Shown here piece after piece: positions 17,443 through 24,829 of a stretch of 64,000 nt of DNA (positions within the stretch are counted from its first letter, which is position 1; every line of letters begins with the position of its first letter). Source of the stretch: Flavobacteriales bacterium (GTDB lineage Bacteria > Bacteroidota > Bacteroidia > Flavobacteriales_F > PHOS-HE28); contig JADKGB010000020.1 of the NCBI GenBank assembly GCA_016717225.1, forward strand, positions 1 through 64,000. The letters are read 5' to 3'. The notes beneath the pieces are model-generated. The model was given only the letters and a program-made list of their open reading frames with translations, had not been told where the DNA came from and did no database searches. The position numbers were made by a program, and so were the translations under genes.

Positions 17443-17810
17443 ATCAGCAGGCCACTCCATATTCGGTATAGCATAGGAACCTCCATTCAGCTGCTTCCTC
17501 TGGTCAGCTGCTATCAATGCTTCAATACGAGGCGACCATCGAATTGTGCGCTGACAAGCGGATCTTTCGAGTGTTCACCGCCCTTTTCGCTGATCCGGAT
17601 AAAGGACTCATGTCAAACAGGAGCTTTTTGCGCGGCGATCATTGAAGTCCATAACAGCGTACATATACCCTACTGTTCAGACCAACCCGTGATCTTGTCG
17701 ATCCTATTAAGCCATTGGAACAAAAAGGATAACAACTTCCGCTGCGATGATCGAACCTTGGCCCGACCTTTGGGTCCAACCAGGAATTAACCAACAACCG
17801 CACTCACAGA
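17443..17810. other. Intergenic stretch, no gene seen
   Basis: A 368-base gap between divergent genes. It should hold the promoter of the following plus-strand gene, but I found no well-spaced TTG / TAnnTTTG pair, and no RNA gene or repeat. Confidence 0.5.
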
Positions 17811-18200
17811 ATGAGAACCTTATTCAGCACGCTGGCCTTGACCATGGCAATGGGCTTGATGGCACAGGACGCCGACATGGACGGCAAAGGCAAGAAGTCG
17901 CCGGAAGAACGTGCCAAGAACCGAACGGAAATTATGACCAAGGAGCTGGGCCTGACCCCCGAGCAGATCGCCAAGGTGAACACCGTGAACATTACCCACG
18001 CACGCGGCGTCGATGATCTGAAGGGCATGACGGATGACAAGGTGAAGAAGGAACGTTCCAAAGCCTTGCGCGACAAGCGCGATAGTGATCTGAAAGGGAT
18101 CCTCACTGCAGAGCAGTTCGCCAAAATGGAGAGCCTACGCGAAAAGAAGAAAGCCGTTGCGAAGGACAAAAAAGTGGGCAAGAAGGCGCACAACGAGTGA
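17811..18200 (+). CDS. Small exported helical protein, Spy/CpxP- or DUF4890-like
   Basis: 129 residues. A signal peptide (MRTLFSTLALTMAMGLMAQ) is followed by a highly charged helical protein: RTEIMTKELGLTPEQIAKVNTVN and KGILTAEQFAKMESLREKKKA. The LTPEQ / LTAEQF pair spaced by about 55 residues is the pattern of small periplasmic Spy-like chaperones and of DUF4890 proteins common in Bacteroidota. A strong intrinsic terminator follows 17 bases after the stop, so it is probably a single-gene transcript. Confidence 0.78.
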   Translation: MRTLFSTLALTMAMGLMAQDADMDGKGKKSPEERAKNRTEIMTKELGLTPEQIAKVNTVNITHARGVDDLKGMTDDKVKKERSKALRDKRDSDLKGILTAEQFAKMESLREKKKAVAKDKKVGKKAHNE

Positions 18201-18217
18201 TCGCATCCAGCTGAACG

Positions 18218-18246
18218 AAAAGGCCCGCCTGACAGCGGGCCTTTTG
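18218..18246 (+). terminator. Intrinsic terminator
   Basis: AAAAGGCCCGC (18218-18228), loop CTGACA, GCGGGCCTTTT (18235-18245): an 11-bp perfect stem ending in a T tract. It can serve both this gene and the convergent TonB gene. Confidence 0.88.
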
Positions 18247-18265
18247 TATTGACGGCATTGGTGGA

Positions 18266-18718
18266 TCAGTTGTTGTTCGGCTGTGCCTGCACCAGAGACT
18301 TGGGCGCAGAGGGTGCCGGCGGCATGGCGAACCGGATGGGCATAGAGTACAGCACGCTTACCGTTTTGCCATGTTGTGCGCCCGGGATCCAAGCGGGCAT
18401 GGCCTTTACCAAACGCAACGCCTCCGCATCCAAGGCGAAGTGCTGTCCGCGCACGATATGTGCATCCCGGATCTCCCCACTCTTGGAAACCACAAAGCTG
18501 ACTTGCACCGGGCCGTTCACCTTGGCATCCAAAGCATCCTCCGGGAACTCGAAGTTCTTCATGAGGTAACTGCGAAGCGCCGTCGTACCCCCAGGAAACT
18601 CAGGCATCTTCTCGGCAATGGCGTATACGGTTTCCTCTTCGGCCGGGGTTTGCCCGCGAACCGGAAGGCTATCGAAGATGAACAGGCAAATGATGGAGAG
18701 GGCGAGAGATCTCGACAT
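18266..18718 (-). CDS. Exported TonB C-terminal domain protein
   Basis: 150 residues from the ATG giving MSRSLALSIICLFIFDSLPVRGQ, a signal peptide; the longer frame upstream has no sensible extension. The TonB_C domain covers ~40-130: MPEFPGGTTALRSYLMKNFEFPEDA, GPVQVSFVVSKSGEIRDAHIVRG and the LVKAMPAWIPGAQHGKTVSV motif. It has no proline-rich spanning region, so it resembles the short stand-alone TonB-like proteins of Bacteroidota rather than an ExbB-coupled TonB. The exact role is open. Confidence 0.85.
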   Translation of the reverse strand: MSRSLALSIICLFIFDSLPVRGQTPAEEETVYAIAEKMPEFPGGTTALRSYLMKNFEFPEDALDAKVNGPVQVSFVVSKSGEIRDAHIVRGQHFALDAEALRLVKAMPAWIPGAQHGKTVSVLYSMPIRFAMPPAPSAPKSLVQAQPNNN

Positions 18719-18881
18719 TGTAACCCGGATACGTAGGAAGTGGTGAACATGTTCCGCCGTCGAGCGGTCAACCCAGATTTCAACAAGCCTTGAAAACTCA
18801 TTGTATCGCGGAACCCAACAGGCCAAGTGCGCGTTACATTCGCCGCGACACAAAAAAAGAACCGAATTCCCGGCAATACCG

Positions 18882-20171
18882 ATGAGCGACAAGGCAAAGA
18901 TCATCCTGGACGGAAAGACCTATGAGTTCCCGATCGTTACAGGAAGTGAGGGTGAAAGGGCCATCGATATCAGCAAGCTCCGCGACGAAAGCGGCTTCAT
19001 TACGCTCGATTTCGGGTACAAGAACACGGGGGCTACCAAAAGTGCCATTACGTTTCTCGACGGCGAAGAAGGCATCTTGCATTATCGAGGCTACCCCATT
19101 GAACAGCTTGCCGAGAAAAGCAGTTTCCTGGAAGTAAGCTACCTCTTGCTCAACGGCGAACTGCCGAACAAGAAGCAGATGGAGGAATTCGATGGCAATA
19201 TCCGCTATCACTCCCTGGTGCACGAGGACATGAAGCGCTTTTTCGAGTTCTTCCCGAACAATGCGCACCCCATGGGCATCCTCTCGGCCATGGTGAATTC
19301 GCTGAGCACCTTCTACCCCAAAAGCCAGGACCCGAACAGGCCGATGAAGGATGTGGAACGCACCATCTACCGCCTCATCGCCAAGATGCCCACGCTCGCG
19401 GCCATCAGCTACAAGAACAACCTGGGCCATCCGTACATGTACCCGAACAACAAGTTGGGTTACGTGGACAATTTCCTCTACATGATGTTCGGTATGCCTA
19501 CCGAGGATTACGTGGGAGATCCCGTGGTTTCCGATGCCTTGAACAAGTTGTTGATCCTGCATGCTGATCATGAGCAGAACTGTAGCGCGAGCACAGTGCG
19601 AATGGTTGGTAGTAGCCAGGCGAACCTCTACAGCGCAGTAAGTGCAGGGATCGCGGCCTTATGGGGGCCGTTGCACGGCGGCGCGAACCAGGAGGTGATC
19701 GAGATGCTCGAGACCATCCGAAATGATGGAGGAGATATCCAGAAATGGGTGGACAAGGCGAAGGACAAGAACGACCCGTTCCGTTTGTTCGGCTTCGGGC
19801 ACCGCGTTTACAAGAACTTCGACCCACGCGCCATCATCATCAAGAAGGCGTGCGATGAGGTATTGAAAAAGATGGGTGTGAACGACCCTGTCCTGGACAT
19901 TGCTCGAAGACTGGAAGAGATCGCCTTGAAGGACGAGTACTTCATCGAGCGCAAGCTGTACCCGAACGTGGACTTTTACAGCGGCATCATTTACCGCGCC
20001 ATCAACATACCAACCCGCATGTTCACGGTGATGTTCGCCCTAGGCCGTTTGCCAGGCTGGATCGCGCAATGGAAGGAAATGGTGGAGAACAAGGAACCGA
20101 TCGGTCGGCCCCGCCAGATCTATACGGGAGCCACAAAGCGGGATTATGTAGCACTCATGGATCGGAAGTGA
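18882..20171 (+). CDS. gltA: Citrate synthase
   Basis: 429 residues, type I hexameric citrate synthase: condenses oxaloacetate and acetyl-CoA in the TCA cycle. Catalytic regions are present: HADHEQNCSASTVRMVGSS, PLHGGANQEVIEML and GFGHRVYKNFDPRA, with the arginine-rich end region GRLPGWIAQWKEM and IGRPRQIYTG. The start is the ATG giving MSDKAKIILDGK, the usual N-terminus. A TACATTCG sequence at 18835-18842 could be a -7 promoter element but lacks a matching TTG at normal spacing. A small membrane protein gene follows 45 bases downstream. Confidence 0.95.
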   Translation: MSDKAKIILDGKTYEFPIVTGSEGERAIDISKLRDESGFITLDFGYKNTGATKSAITFLDGEEGILHYRGYPIEQLAEKSSFLEVSYLLLNGELPNKKQMEEFDGNIRYHSLVHEDMKRFFEFFPNNAHPMGILSAMVNSLSTFYPKSQDPNRPMKDVERTIYRLIAKMPTLAAISYKNNLGHPYMYPNNKLGYVDNFLYMMFGMPTEDYVGDPVVSDALNKLLILHADHEQNCSASTVRMVGSSQANLYSAVSAGIAALWGPLHGGANQEVIEMLETIRNDGGDIQKWVDKAKDKNDPFRLFGFGHRVYKNFDPRAIIIKKACDEVLKKMGVNDPVLDIARRLEEIALKDEYFIERKLYPNVDFYSGIIYRAINIPTRMFTVMFALGRLPGWIAQWKEMVENKEPIGRPRQIYTGATKRDYVALMDRK

Positions 20172-20216
20172 TCCGCTGGATCGCTTTACTTCGCACACAG
20201 AAAAGAAACCCATCGC

Positions 20217-20418
20217 ATGAACACCAAGAAAGATCATTGGATTGTTGTGTTGGCTGTTCGCCTTCGCTATCCCCGCCCGCTACGGTCTGCTGGAGACAGA
20301 GACCGTAGGGAACATTCCAGGGCTTATCGGCTTTGTGTCGTTCGTATTCCTGATCTTCATCGGGTACTTCCTGGTCGATGGTTCTTCTGCCAAGAAGGAG
20401 CACGGAGCAGGACATTGA
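20217..20418 (+). pseudogene. Small two-helix membrane protein with +1 frameshift
   Basis: The ATG frame begins MNTKK and then runs into nonsense, while the +1 frame gives a convincing small membrane protein (GLLCWLFAFAIPARYGLLE, then GFVSFVFLIFIGYFLVDGS and a KKEHGAGH tail). Removing one A from the AAA at 20229-20231 joins both parts into a 66-residue protein with two membrane helices. It is either a real frameshift or an assembly error in a short A run. It follows citrate synthase on the same strand and ends just before a terminator, so it was probably in the gltA transcript. Function unknown. Confidence 0.7.
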
Positions 20419-20437
20419 TCACTTCGGTCTTGAATGA

Positions 20438-20463
20438 AAAAGTCCCGCTTCTGCGGGACTTTT
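20438..20463 (+). terminator. Intrinsic terminator after gltA unit
   Basis: AAAAGTCCCGC (20438-20448), loop TTCT, GCGGGACTTTT (20453-20463): 11-bp perfect stem with T tract. It lies between convergent genes and can act in both directions. Confidence 0.88.
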
Positions 20464-20488
20464 CGTTTCCGGGCATGATCGTTGGCGG

Positions 20489-21424
20489 CTATCCTCCCGT
20501 TTGAGCTGCCTTCAATTTCTCACGAGCCTTCTTCTTCGGATCGTGAAGGGTGAATACACGCGAGATATTGAACCCATAGTGGATATCTCCATTGAAAAAG
20601 TCGCCACCGGTCTCGGCGATCACCGCTCGCTCGAACATTCCCGTGCTGTTTGTGAAATGCAATTGGAACACGTGGCCGCCGGTTTCAATATCGAAGCCCA
20701 TGGACAAGGAATTCTGGAATGCAGAACGATCTCCCTGGTTCGGCAGAACATAGAAGTATTCCGAGTTCAGTGCAACCCGTTTGGTGAGTTTGAATCGCCC
20801 TGCGGCACCGATATTCATCAGGTCATTGGGATCTTTGGCTGATGCCGTTAGGTTGCGGTGGATCACACCGGGCATCAGTTGGAACGTGAGTGATTCACTG
20901 AATTTGCGGCCAACGATCACTTGGAAATTGTAAGAAAGGCGGTGCGTGAAATAGTCAGTTCGACCCTCACCGAACCAAGGAACTTTGCTCGCATCCAACG
21001 TGGTGACGCTCATTCCGGCGACCACGCCCAAGGTGATCGGCATATTACACCCCTGATCGCATTGACGAAGCAACTTGTACTTCGCGAATCCGTCAATGGT
21101 CTTTTGGAAACTGCTTCGGCCGAACCCGATCATCAGTTTTTCTGAAATGCCATAATCCAAACCCAACCGAATGGTCGCCTGATCCAATCCGAAAAGCTCC
21201 CCTGCCCCACTATTGAGCATACCGAAGCGGTGGCCGATCTTGAAGTCGAGCACACCGTGCGCTACATTCTCCAGACTATGGCTATTGATCACCCGCGTGG
21301 TTTTGAAGCTCGCAATAGTGTATTCGGTGGCCGCGCTATCCTCACCCAAAAGACCGAGCAGATCATCTTGTGCAAGCGCCGGAACGGCAAGTAGAACAGG
21401 AAGAAAGAGAAAGCTGCTACGCAT
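20489..21424 (-). CDS. DUF5777 family outer-membrane beta-barrel protein
   Basis: 311 residues with signal peptide (MRSSFLFLPVLLAVPALAQ). The mature part has the DUF5777 features: an N-terminal segment TIASFKTTRVINSHSLE, VLDFKIGHRFG, LGLDYGISEKLMIGFGRS and alternating strand patterns to the end (FNISRVFTLHDPKKK). It should be a barrel in the outer membrane; no transport substrate is known for the family. It is the last gene of the minus-strand redox block (YceI, OB-fold, two cytochrome lipoproteins), where such proteins are often found together in Bacteroidota. Confidence 0.85.
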   Translation of the reverse strand: MRSSFLFLPVLLAVPALAQDDLLGLLGEDSAATEYTIASFKTTRVINSHSLENVAHGVLDFKIGHRFGMLNSGAGELFGLDQATIRLGLDYGISEKLMIGFGRSSFQKTIDGFAKYKLLRQCDQGCNMPITLGVVAGMSVTTLDASKVPWFGEGRTDYFTHRLSYNFQVIVGRKFSESLTFQLMPGVIHRNLTASAKDPNDLMNIGAAGRFKLTKRVALNSEYFYVLPNQGDRSAFQNSLSMGFDIETGGHVFQLHFTNSTGMFERAVIAETGGDFFNGDIHYGFNISRVFTLHDPKKKAREKLKAAQTGG

Positions 21425-21512
21425 ATGGTGAGGTCGGGTTCTATCCGGAGGAATTGGTCATTCCGGAAACGGGTTGATCAATGCGGTTCGGCCTACACCG
21501 AACCATCAATGA

Positions 21513-22058
21513 TCACATTTTACGATAATCGATACGTACGCTGATCTGGATCTCTTCAGCCACATTCACACCACCGGGCACCTTGATGCCATGGTCGGCC
21601 AACTTCACCATGAAATCGCTACTGGCTTGCACCCCACCCGTGGCATCTACGACCATGGTGCCTTTTGCCGTCGCCGGTTTGGCAACCCCGTGAATAGTGA
21701 GATCACCGGAAACGTTGACTTCATACTTACCCGGGACTTTGAGTTGTTCGGCCGTAACCCCTTCCACCTTACCCTTGAACGTGCTCTTCGGGAAGGTGCC
21801 GCTCTCCATGTAATTCTCGTTGAAGTGCTCTTGCATGAGGGCTTTTTCGAACTCGAACCCTTTGATTAGCACAGCGAATTCCATGGCCCCGGTTGTTGCG
21901 TCAAAAACACTGGTGGCCTTGTGGTTCACAGCTTCGATATTCTCCATGGACGTTTTGGAGAAAAAGCTGATCTCGCCGGTCCTGGTGGCATAGCGCTCCT
22001 GGGCAAAAACGAGTGCCGGAAGCAAGGTCGTGAAAAGCAGAAAAGGACGAAGGTTCAT
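21513..22058 (-). CDS. YceI family periplasmic protein
   Basis: 181 residues starting MNLRPFLLFTTLLPALVFAQ (signal peptide); the ATG two codons earlier (22064) is an alternative. YceI barrel features: TRTGEISFFSKTSMENIEAVN, FEFEKALMQEHFNENYMESGTFPKSTF and LTIHGVAKPATAKGTM. This variant has QEHFNENYMES in place of the SEKWFDAEKFP seen in the paralogue at 7809, as does the one at 27684. It probably carries a lipid or quinone-like ligand and lies between an OB-fold protein and a DUF5777 barrel. Confidence 0.88.
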   Translation of the reverse strand: MNLRPFLLFTTLLPALVFAQERYATRTGEISFFSKTSMENIEAVNHKATSVFDATTGAMEFAVLIKGFEFEKALMQEHFNENYMESGTFPKSTFKGKVEGVTAEQLKVPGKYEVNVSGDLTIHGVAKPATAKGTMVVDATGGVQASSDFMVKLADHGIKVPGGVNVAEEIQISVRIDYRKM

Positions 22059-22096
22059 GGTCATTGGTTTGGTATTCCTCAAGGGTTGTTCAAGTA

Positions 22097-22507
22097 TCAT
22101 TCCACAACTGCGCATCGCTGCAAGAGCACATCCAGGTTGTAACCTGCACAGAACCCCTTTATCGTAACGCGCAAATCTTTTTCGAACGCCGGGGCTTGGT
22201 CCTGAGCGAACTCACAGACAATTCCTCCGATGGCATCTCCGGTTTCCAAGGTCACATTCACCGGTCCGTTCGGTTCAGCAGAGACCTCCCGCACAGTACC
22301 GGACACCTGCACCACTTTGTCATTGTACATTTTCCCCGCTGCTACTTCATCGGCGGTGAAAGCGTTGAACAGCGCGGATGCTTCCACGGTCGCATCTGCA
22401 CGAACCGAATCTGCTGTTGGAGGCTTTTGAGAATAGAGGTACCAGCCGATCGTGGCGGTTAGAACAGCACCAACGCCAACTACAAGAAGTAGGGAGTTCC
22501 GTTTCAT
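22097..22507 (-). CDS. Membrane-anchored OB-fold (tRNA_anti-like) protein
   Basis: 136 residues. One N-terminal membrane helix (LLLVVGVGAVLTATIGWYLY), then an OB-fold of the tRNA_anti-like type: DEVAAGKMYNDKVVQVSGTV and VTLETGDAIGGIVCEFAQ, ending with a Cys-containing strand. The domain lies in the periplasm. Such proteins are common in Bacteroidota next to YceI and cytochrome lipoproteins, without known activity. Six bases separate it from the upstream lipoprotein stop, so it belongs to the same operon. Confidence 0.75.
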   Translation of the reverse strand: MKRNSLLLVVGVGAVLTATIGWYLYSQKPPTADSVRADATVEASALFNAFTADEVAAGKMYNDKVVQVSGTVREVSAEPNGPVNVTLETGDAIGGIVCEFAQDQAPAFEKDLRVTIKGFCAGYNLDVLLQRCAVVE

Positions 22508-22512
22508 GGAGG

Positions 22513-22869
22513 TCAGTTGTTCTGGGCTCCTGCATTAAGCCATTGCTCGATAAGATCAAGATCGCAGCGTGAAAGTGTGCCTCCTTGAGGCATCCGCTTC
22601 GAAACGACCACAGCATCACGGAAGGTACCGTTATCCACCAGGAATTTCACCTGGACGTAGGTCACGATCTCACCGTTCTCACTGCCCTGTCCATGGCAAG
22701 CTGGTGCTTGGCAATTGGAGCGAATGATAGGCAGGATCGTTTGTTCGAACGCTGAATTGGACAGGTCGCAATCCGGGCCATAGAGGGTCTCCTCATTGTC
22801 GTAGTAGCAGCCACTAAAGAACAGTACAGCAAAAGCAGCAACGATCGGCGAAAGGCGAATTTGGTCCAT
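22513..22869 (-). CDS. c-type cytochrome-like lipoprotein with CX4CH motif
   Basis: 118 residues. The ATG overlaps the stop of the preceding gene by one base. The signal peptide ends in a lipobox (AVLFFSGC, Cys near 20). The domain holds C-Q-A-P-A-C-H, a haem attachment motif with four instead of two residues between the cysteines, and a methionine in KRMPQGGTLS that could be the axial ligand, followed by LDLIEQWLNAGAQNN. The layout matches the second half of the upstream protein. It is expected to be an electron carrier on the periplasmic face of a membrane. Confidence 0.75.
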   Translation of the reverse strand: MDQIRLSPIVAAFAVLFFSGCYYDNEETLYGPDCDLSNSAFEQTILPIIRSNCQAPACHGQGSENGEIVTYVQVKFLVDNGTFRDAVVVSKRMPQGGTLSRCDLDLIEQWLNAGAQNN

Positions 22870-23598
22870 CAGTTGTTGGGGGCGCCGTTCTGGATCCAGG
22901 TTAAAACTTGATCGATCCTGCATTGGCTGAGCATGGGTCCACTTGGTGGCATTGCGGCGAAATTAGCATGGTGCTGGATGGATCCTGCTAACCTACCATC
23001 CATGGCTACCGTATTCAGCACACTCCATGAGCCAAAGTTCAAACCACCCTGCGGGTTGCTACCACTATGGCAATTCAAGCAACGCTGTTGGATCAGCGGG
23101 TAGATAGTGTTGGTATAGGTAACAGCACTGGTATCACAACCGCTCTCACAGGAGTTGTTCTGGGCTCCTTGTTGCAGCCATTGGCCGATAGTCGCGATCT
23201 GCTCAGGCGTAAGCGGGTTCATACTGTCGGGGGGCATGATCTTGTCGGGGTCGGTATCGTTTATCGTTTCCCACAAGTCTTCACTGATGATATCGCTGGT
23301 TATTACGGCGTTGAAGCTGGTGAGGTCTATCTCGTCATTGTTATCCGTGGGTGCATTATGGCACCCGCTCATGGTGCAACTTTGAACAAAGATCGGCAAC
23401 ACTTCCTGAGCGAAATAGGCGGTGTTGGGGTCACAAGTATCCACGGGCTCAGGTTCCTGTCCAGATCCGTTGGTACCAGTAGGACCCTCCTCGATCAACA
23501 GGGGCTCATGCCTGCAGGCAGTCGAATCCAAAAACAGCCAGCAACCAGCACAGCGAACCGAGTTTGACTAAGCGAATATTGACCTTGGGATCCATCAT
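22869..23598 (-). CDS. Two-domain cytochrome c-like lipoprotein, frameshifted in signal peptide
   Basis: The main frame encodes two cytochrome-like domains: FVQSCTMSGCH (CX4CH) with DKIMPPDSMNP and QWLQQGAQNN, then QQRCLNCHSG (CXXCH) with AAMPPSGPML and TWIQNGAPNN. No ATG starts this frame. One frame over, an ATG at 23598 begins MMDPKVNIRLVKLGSLCWLLAVF. Removing one base from the A run at 23530-23534 joins the two and produces a lipoprotein signal ending LAVLDSTAC. The gene is therefore either mutated or carries a one-base homopolymer assembly error. Upstream of the pair of cytochromes; likely an electron-transfer lipoprotein. Confidence 0.7.
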
Positions 23599-23696
23599 CA
23601 ACGCGAATTGGATACAAAGATCAGCTGACCTGACAGCGTTCTTCAAAGGATACCTGACCAAACAGGAAAAAGGTTGGATGAATCAGGTAGGAGCGG

Positions 23697-23963
23697 CTAT
23701 TCCATATCGTGCTTAACAGTGGCACCGTGAATCCCACACAAATGGGCAATGTGGGACGCAAGTACCAACGCATCCAATCGATTATAATAGAACGCCGATC
23801 GATCAAGCAACAAAATGCGACCGATCAATTCCTTGGGATCGCCAGCCAACAATTGCTGGCGATCATTGATGCGTAGGATCTGCCAACTATCCATCATTCG
23901 ATAACTATGAATGGTCCGGTTTATCACGGAACTGTTCAGGTTTCGGTCCCAAGCTCGATCCAT
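23697..23963 (-). CDS. Hypothetical protein after response regulator
   Basis: 88 residues from the ATG giving MDRAWDRNLNSSVINRTIHS. The end of the protein (LVLASHIAHLCGIHGATVKH) is hydrophobic and the middle is helical (DPKELIGRILLLDRSAF). The reading frame stays open with reasonable composition and continues upstream into the response-regulator gene, so the true start is uncertain. No family recognised; a non-coding interpretation cannot be excluded. Confidence 0.35.
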   Translation of the reverse strand: MDRAWDRNLNSSVINRTIHSYRMMDSWQILRINDRQQLLAGDPKELIGRILLLDRSAFYYNRLDALVLASHIAHLCGIHGATVKHDME

Positions 23964-24070
23964 AGGATACTGTCGGGCGCGATCTCCATTCGCCAAAAGA
24001 AGGTCACATGGAGATGGGGTGTGCGATCCGAAACGACGAAGTCGCACACGAGAATGATGAATCGGGACAC

Positions 24071-24829
24071 CTAACCGCCGGCCAACCAACGCTTGAACTC
24101 CGCAGAACGTTCGCTACTTACAACCGCATCTTCCCCGAAAGGTGGGACCATGATCACTTTAACACGGCTCTTGCTATAGGCCACCAACTCCTTGATGCTC
24201 TGGAAGTGGATGATCACCTGCCTGTTCAAACGGAAGAATTTCTCAGGATCCAGCTGTCTTTCCAATCGGTCCAGACTTTCATCCAACGGCAGATCCCGGC
24301 CTTCGAGCGTTCGCAGAAATGTGCTCTTCTCCATGGAATAGATGTACGCGATATCCTTCGGTTCAACCACGCGGTAATGATCGCCGTAACGGATCAAGAA
24401 ACGCTTGATCAAACTGATCGGACGATCATCATCGGCAACATTCTCGGCAGCCAAAGGAGCCAATTCACGCACCGTCCCTATCGCCTTGATGTGGGACATG
24501 GTAGCGGCAAGATCCTCCAACTTCACCGGCTTCAGAAGGTAGTCGACCGCATGCACCTTGAACGCCTTCAACGCGTACTCATCGAAGGCTGTAGTGAAGA
24601 CAACTGGGCAATCCACCACGGCACGTTGAAAGACCGCGAAACTGTCGCCATCGGTCAGGCGCACGTCGAAGAACGCCAGATCGGGAGCGGGGTTCGCTTT
24701 GAGCCATTCAACGGTATCCGCGACCGAGGTAGTGTTGGCGACAATGGTGGCAGATGGCTCTATCTCCGCCAACAACTTGGTCATTCTTTTCAAGGCTGCA
24801 ACCTCATCTTCAACGATCAGGATCTTCAT
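24071..24829 (-). CDS. LytTR family response regulator
   Basis: 252 residues. Receiver domain at 1-120 with acidic pocket VEDE, phospho-acceptor Asp55 in LAFFDVRLTDG, conserved Thr in VVFTTAFDEYAL and Lys in DYLLKPVKL. A LytTR DNA-binding domain follows (~150-248): FLIRYGDHYRVVEPKDIAYIYS, LDRLERQLDPEKFFRLNRQ. It overlaps the kinase stop by four bases (ATGA), so it is the cognate regulator of that sensor. Targets are probably the genes of this redox block, which lie just downstream, but no binding site was identified. Confidence 0.92.
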   Translation of the reverse strand: MKILIVEDEVAALKRMTKLLAEIEPSATIVANTTSVADTVEWLKANPAPDLAFFDVRLTDGDSFAVFQRAVVDCPVVFTTAFDEYALKAFKVHAVDYLLKPVKLEDLAATMSHIKAIGTVRELAPLAAENVADDDRPISLIKRFLIRYGDHYRVVEPKDIAYIYSMEKSTFLRTLEGRDLPLDESLDRLERQLDPEKFFRLNRQVIIHFQSIKELVAYSKSRVKVIMVPPFGEDAVVSSERSAEFKRWLAGG

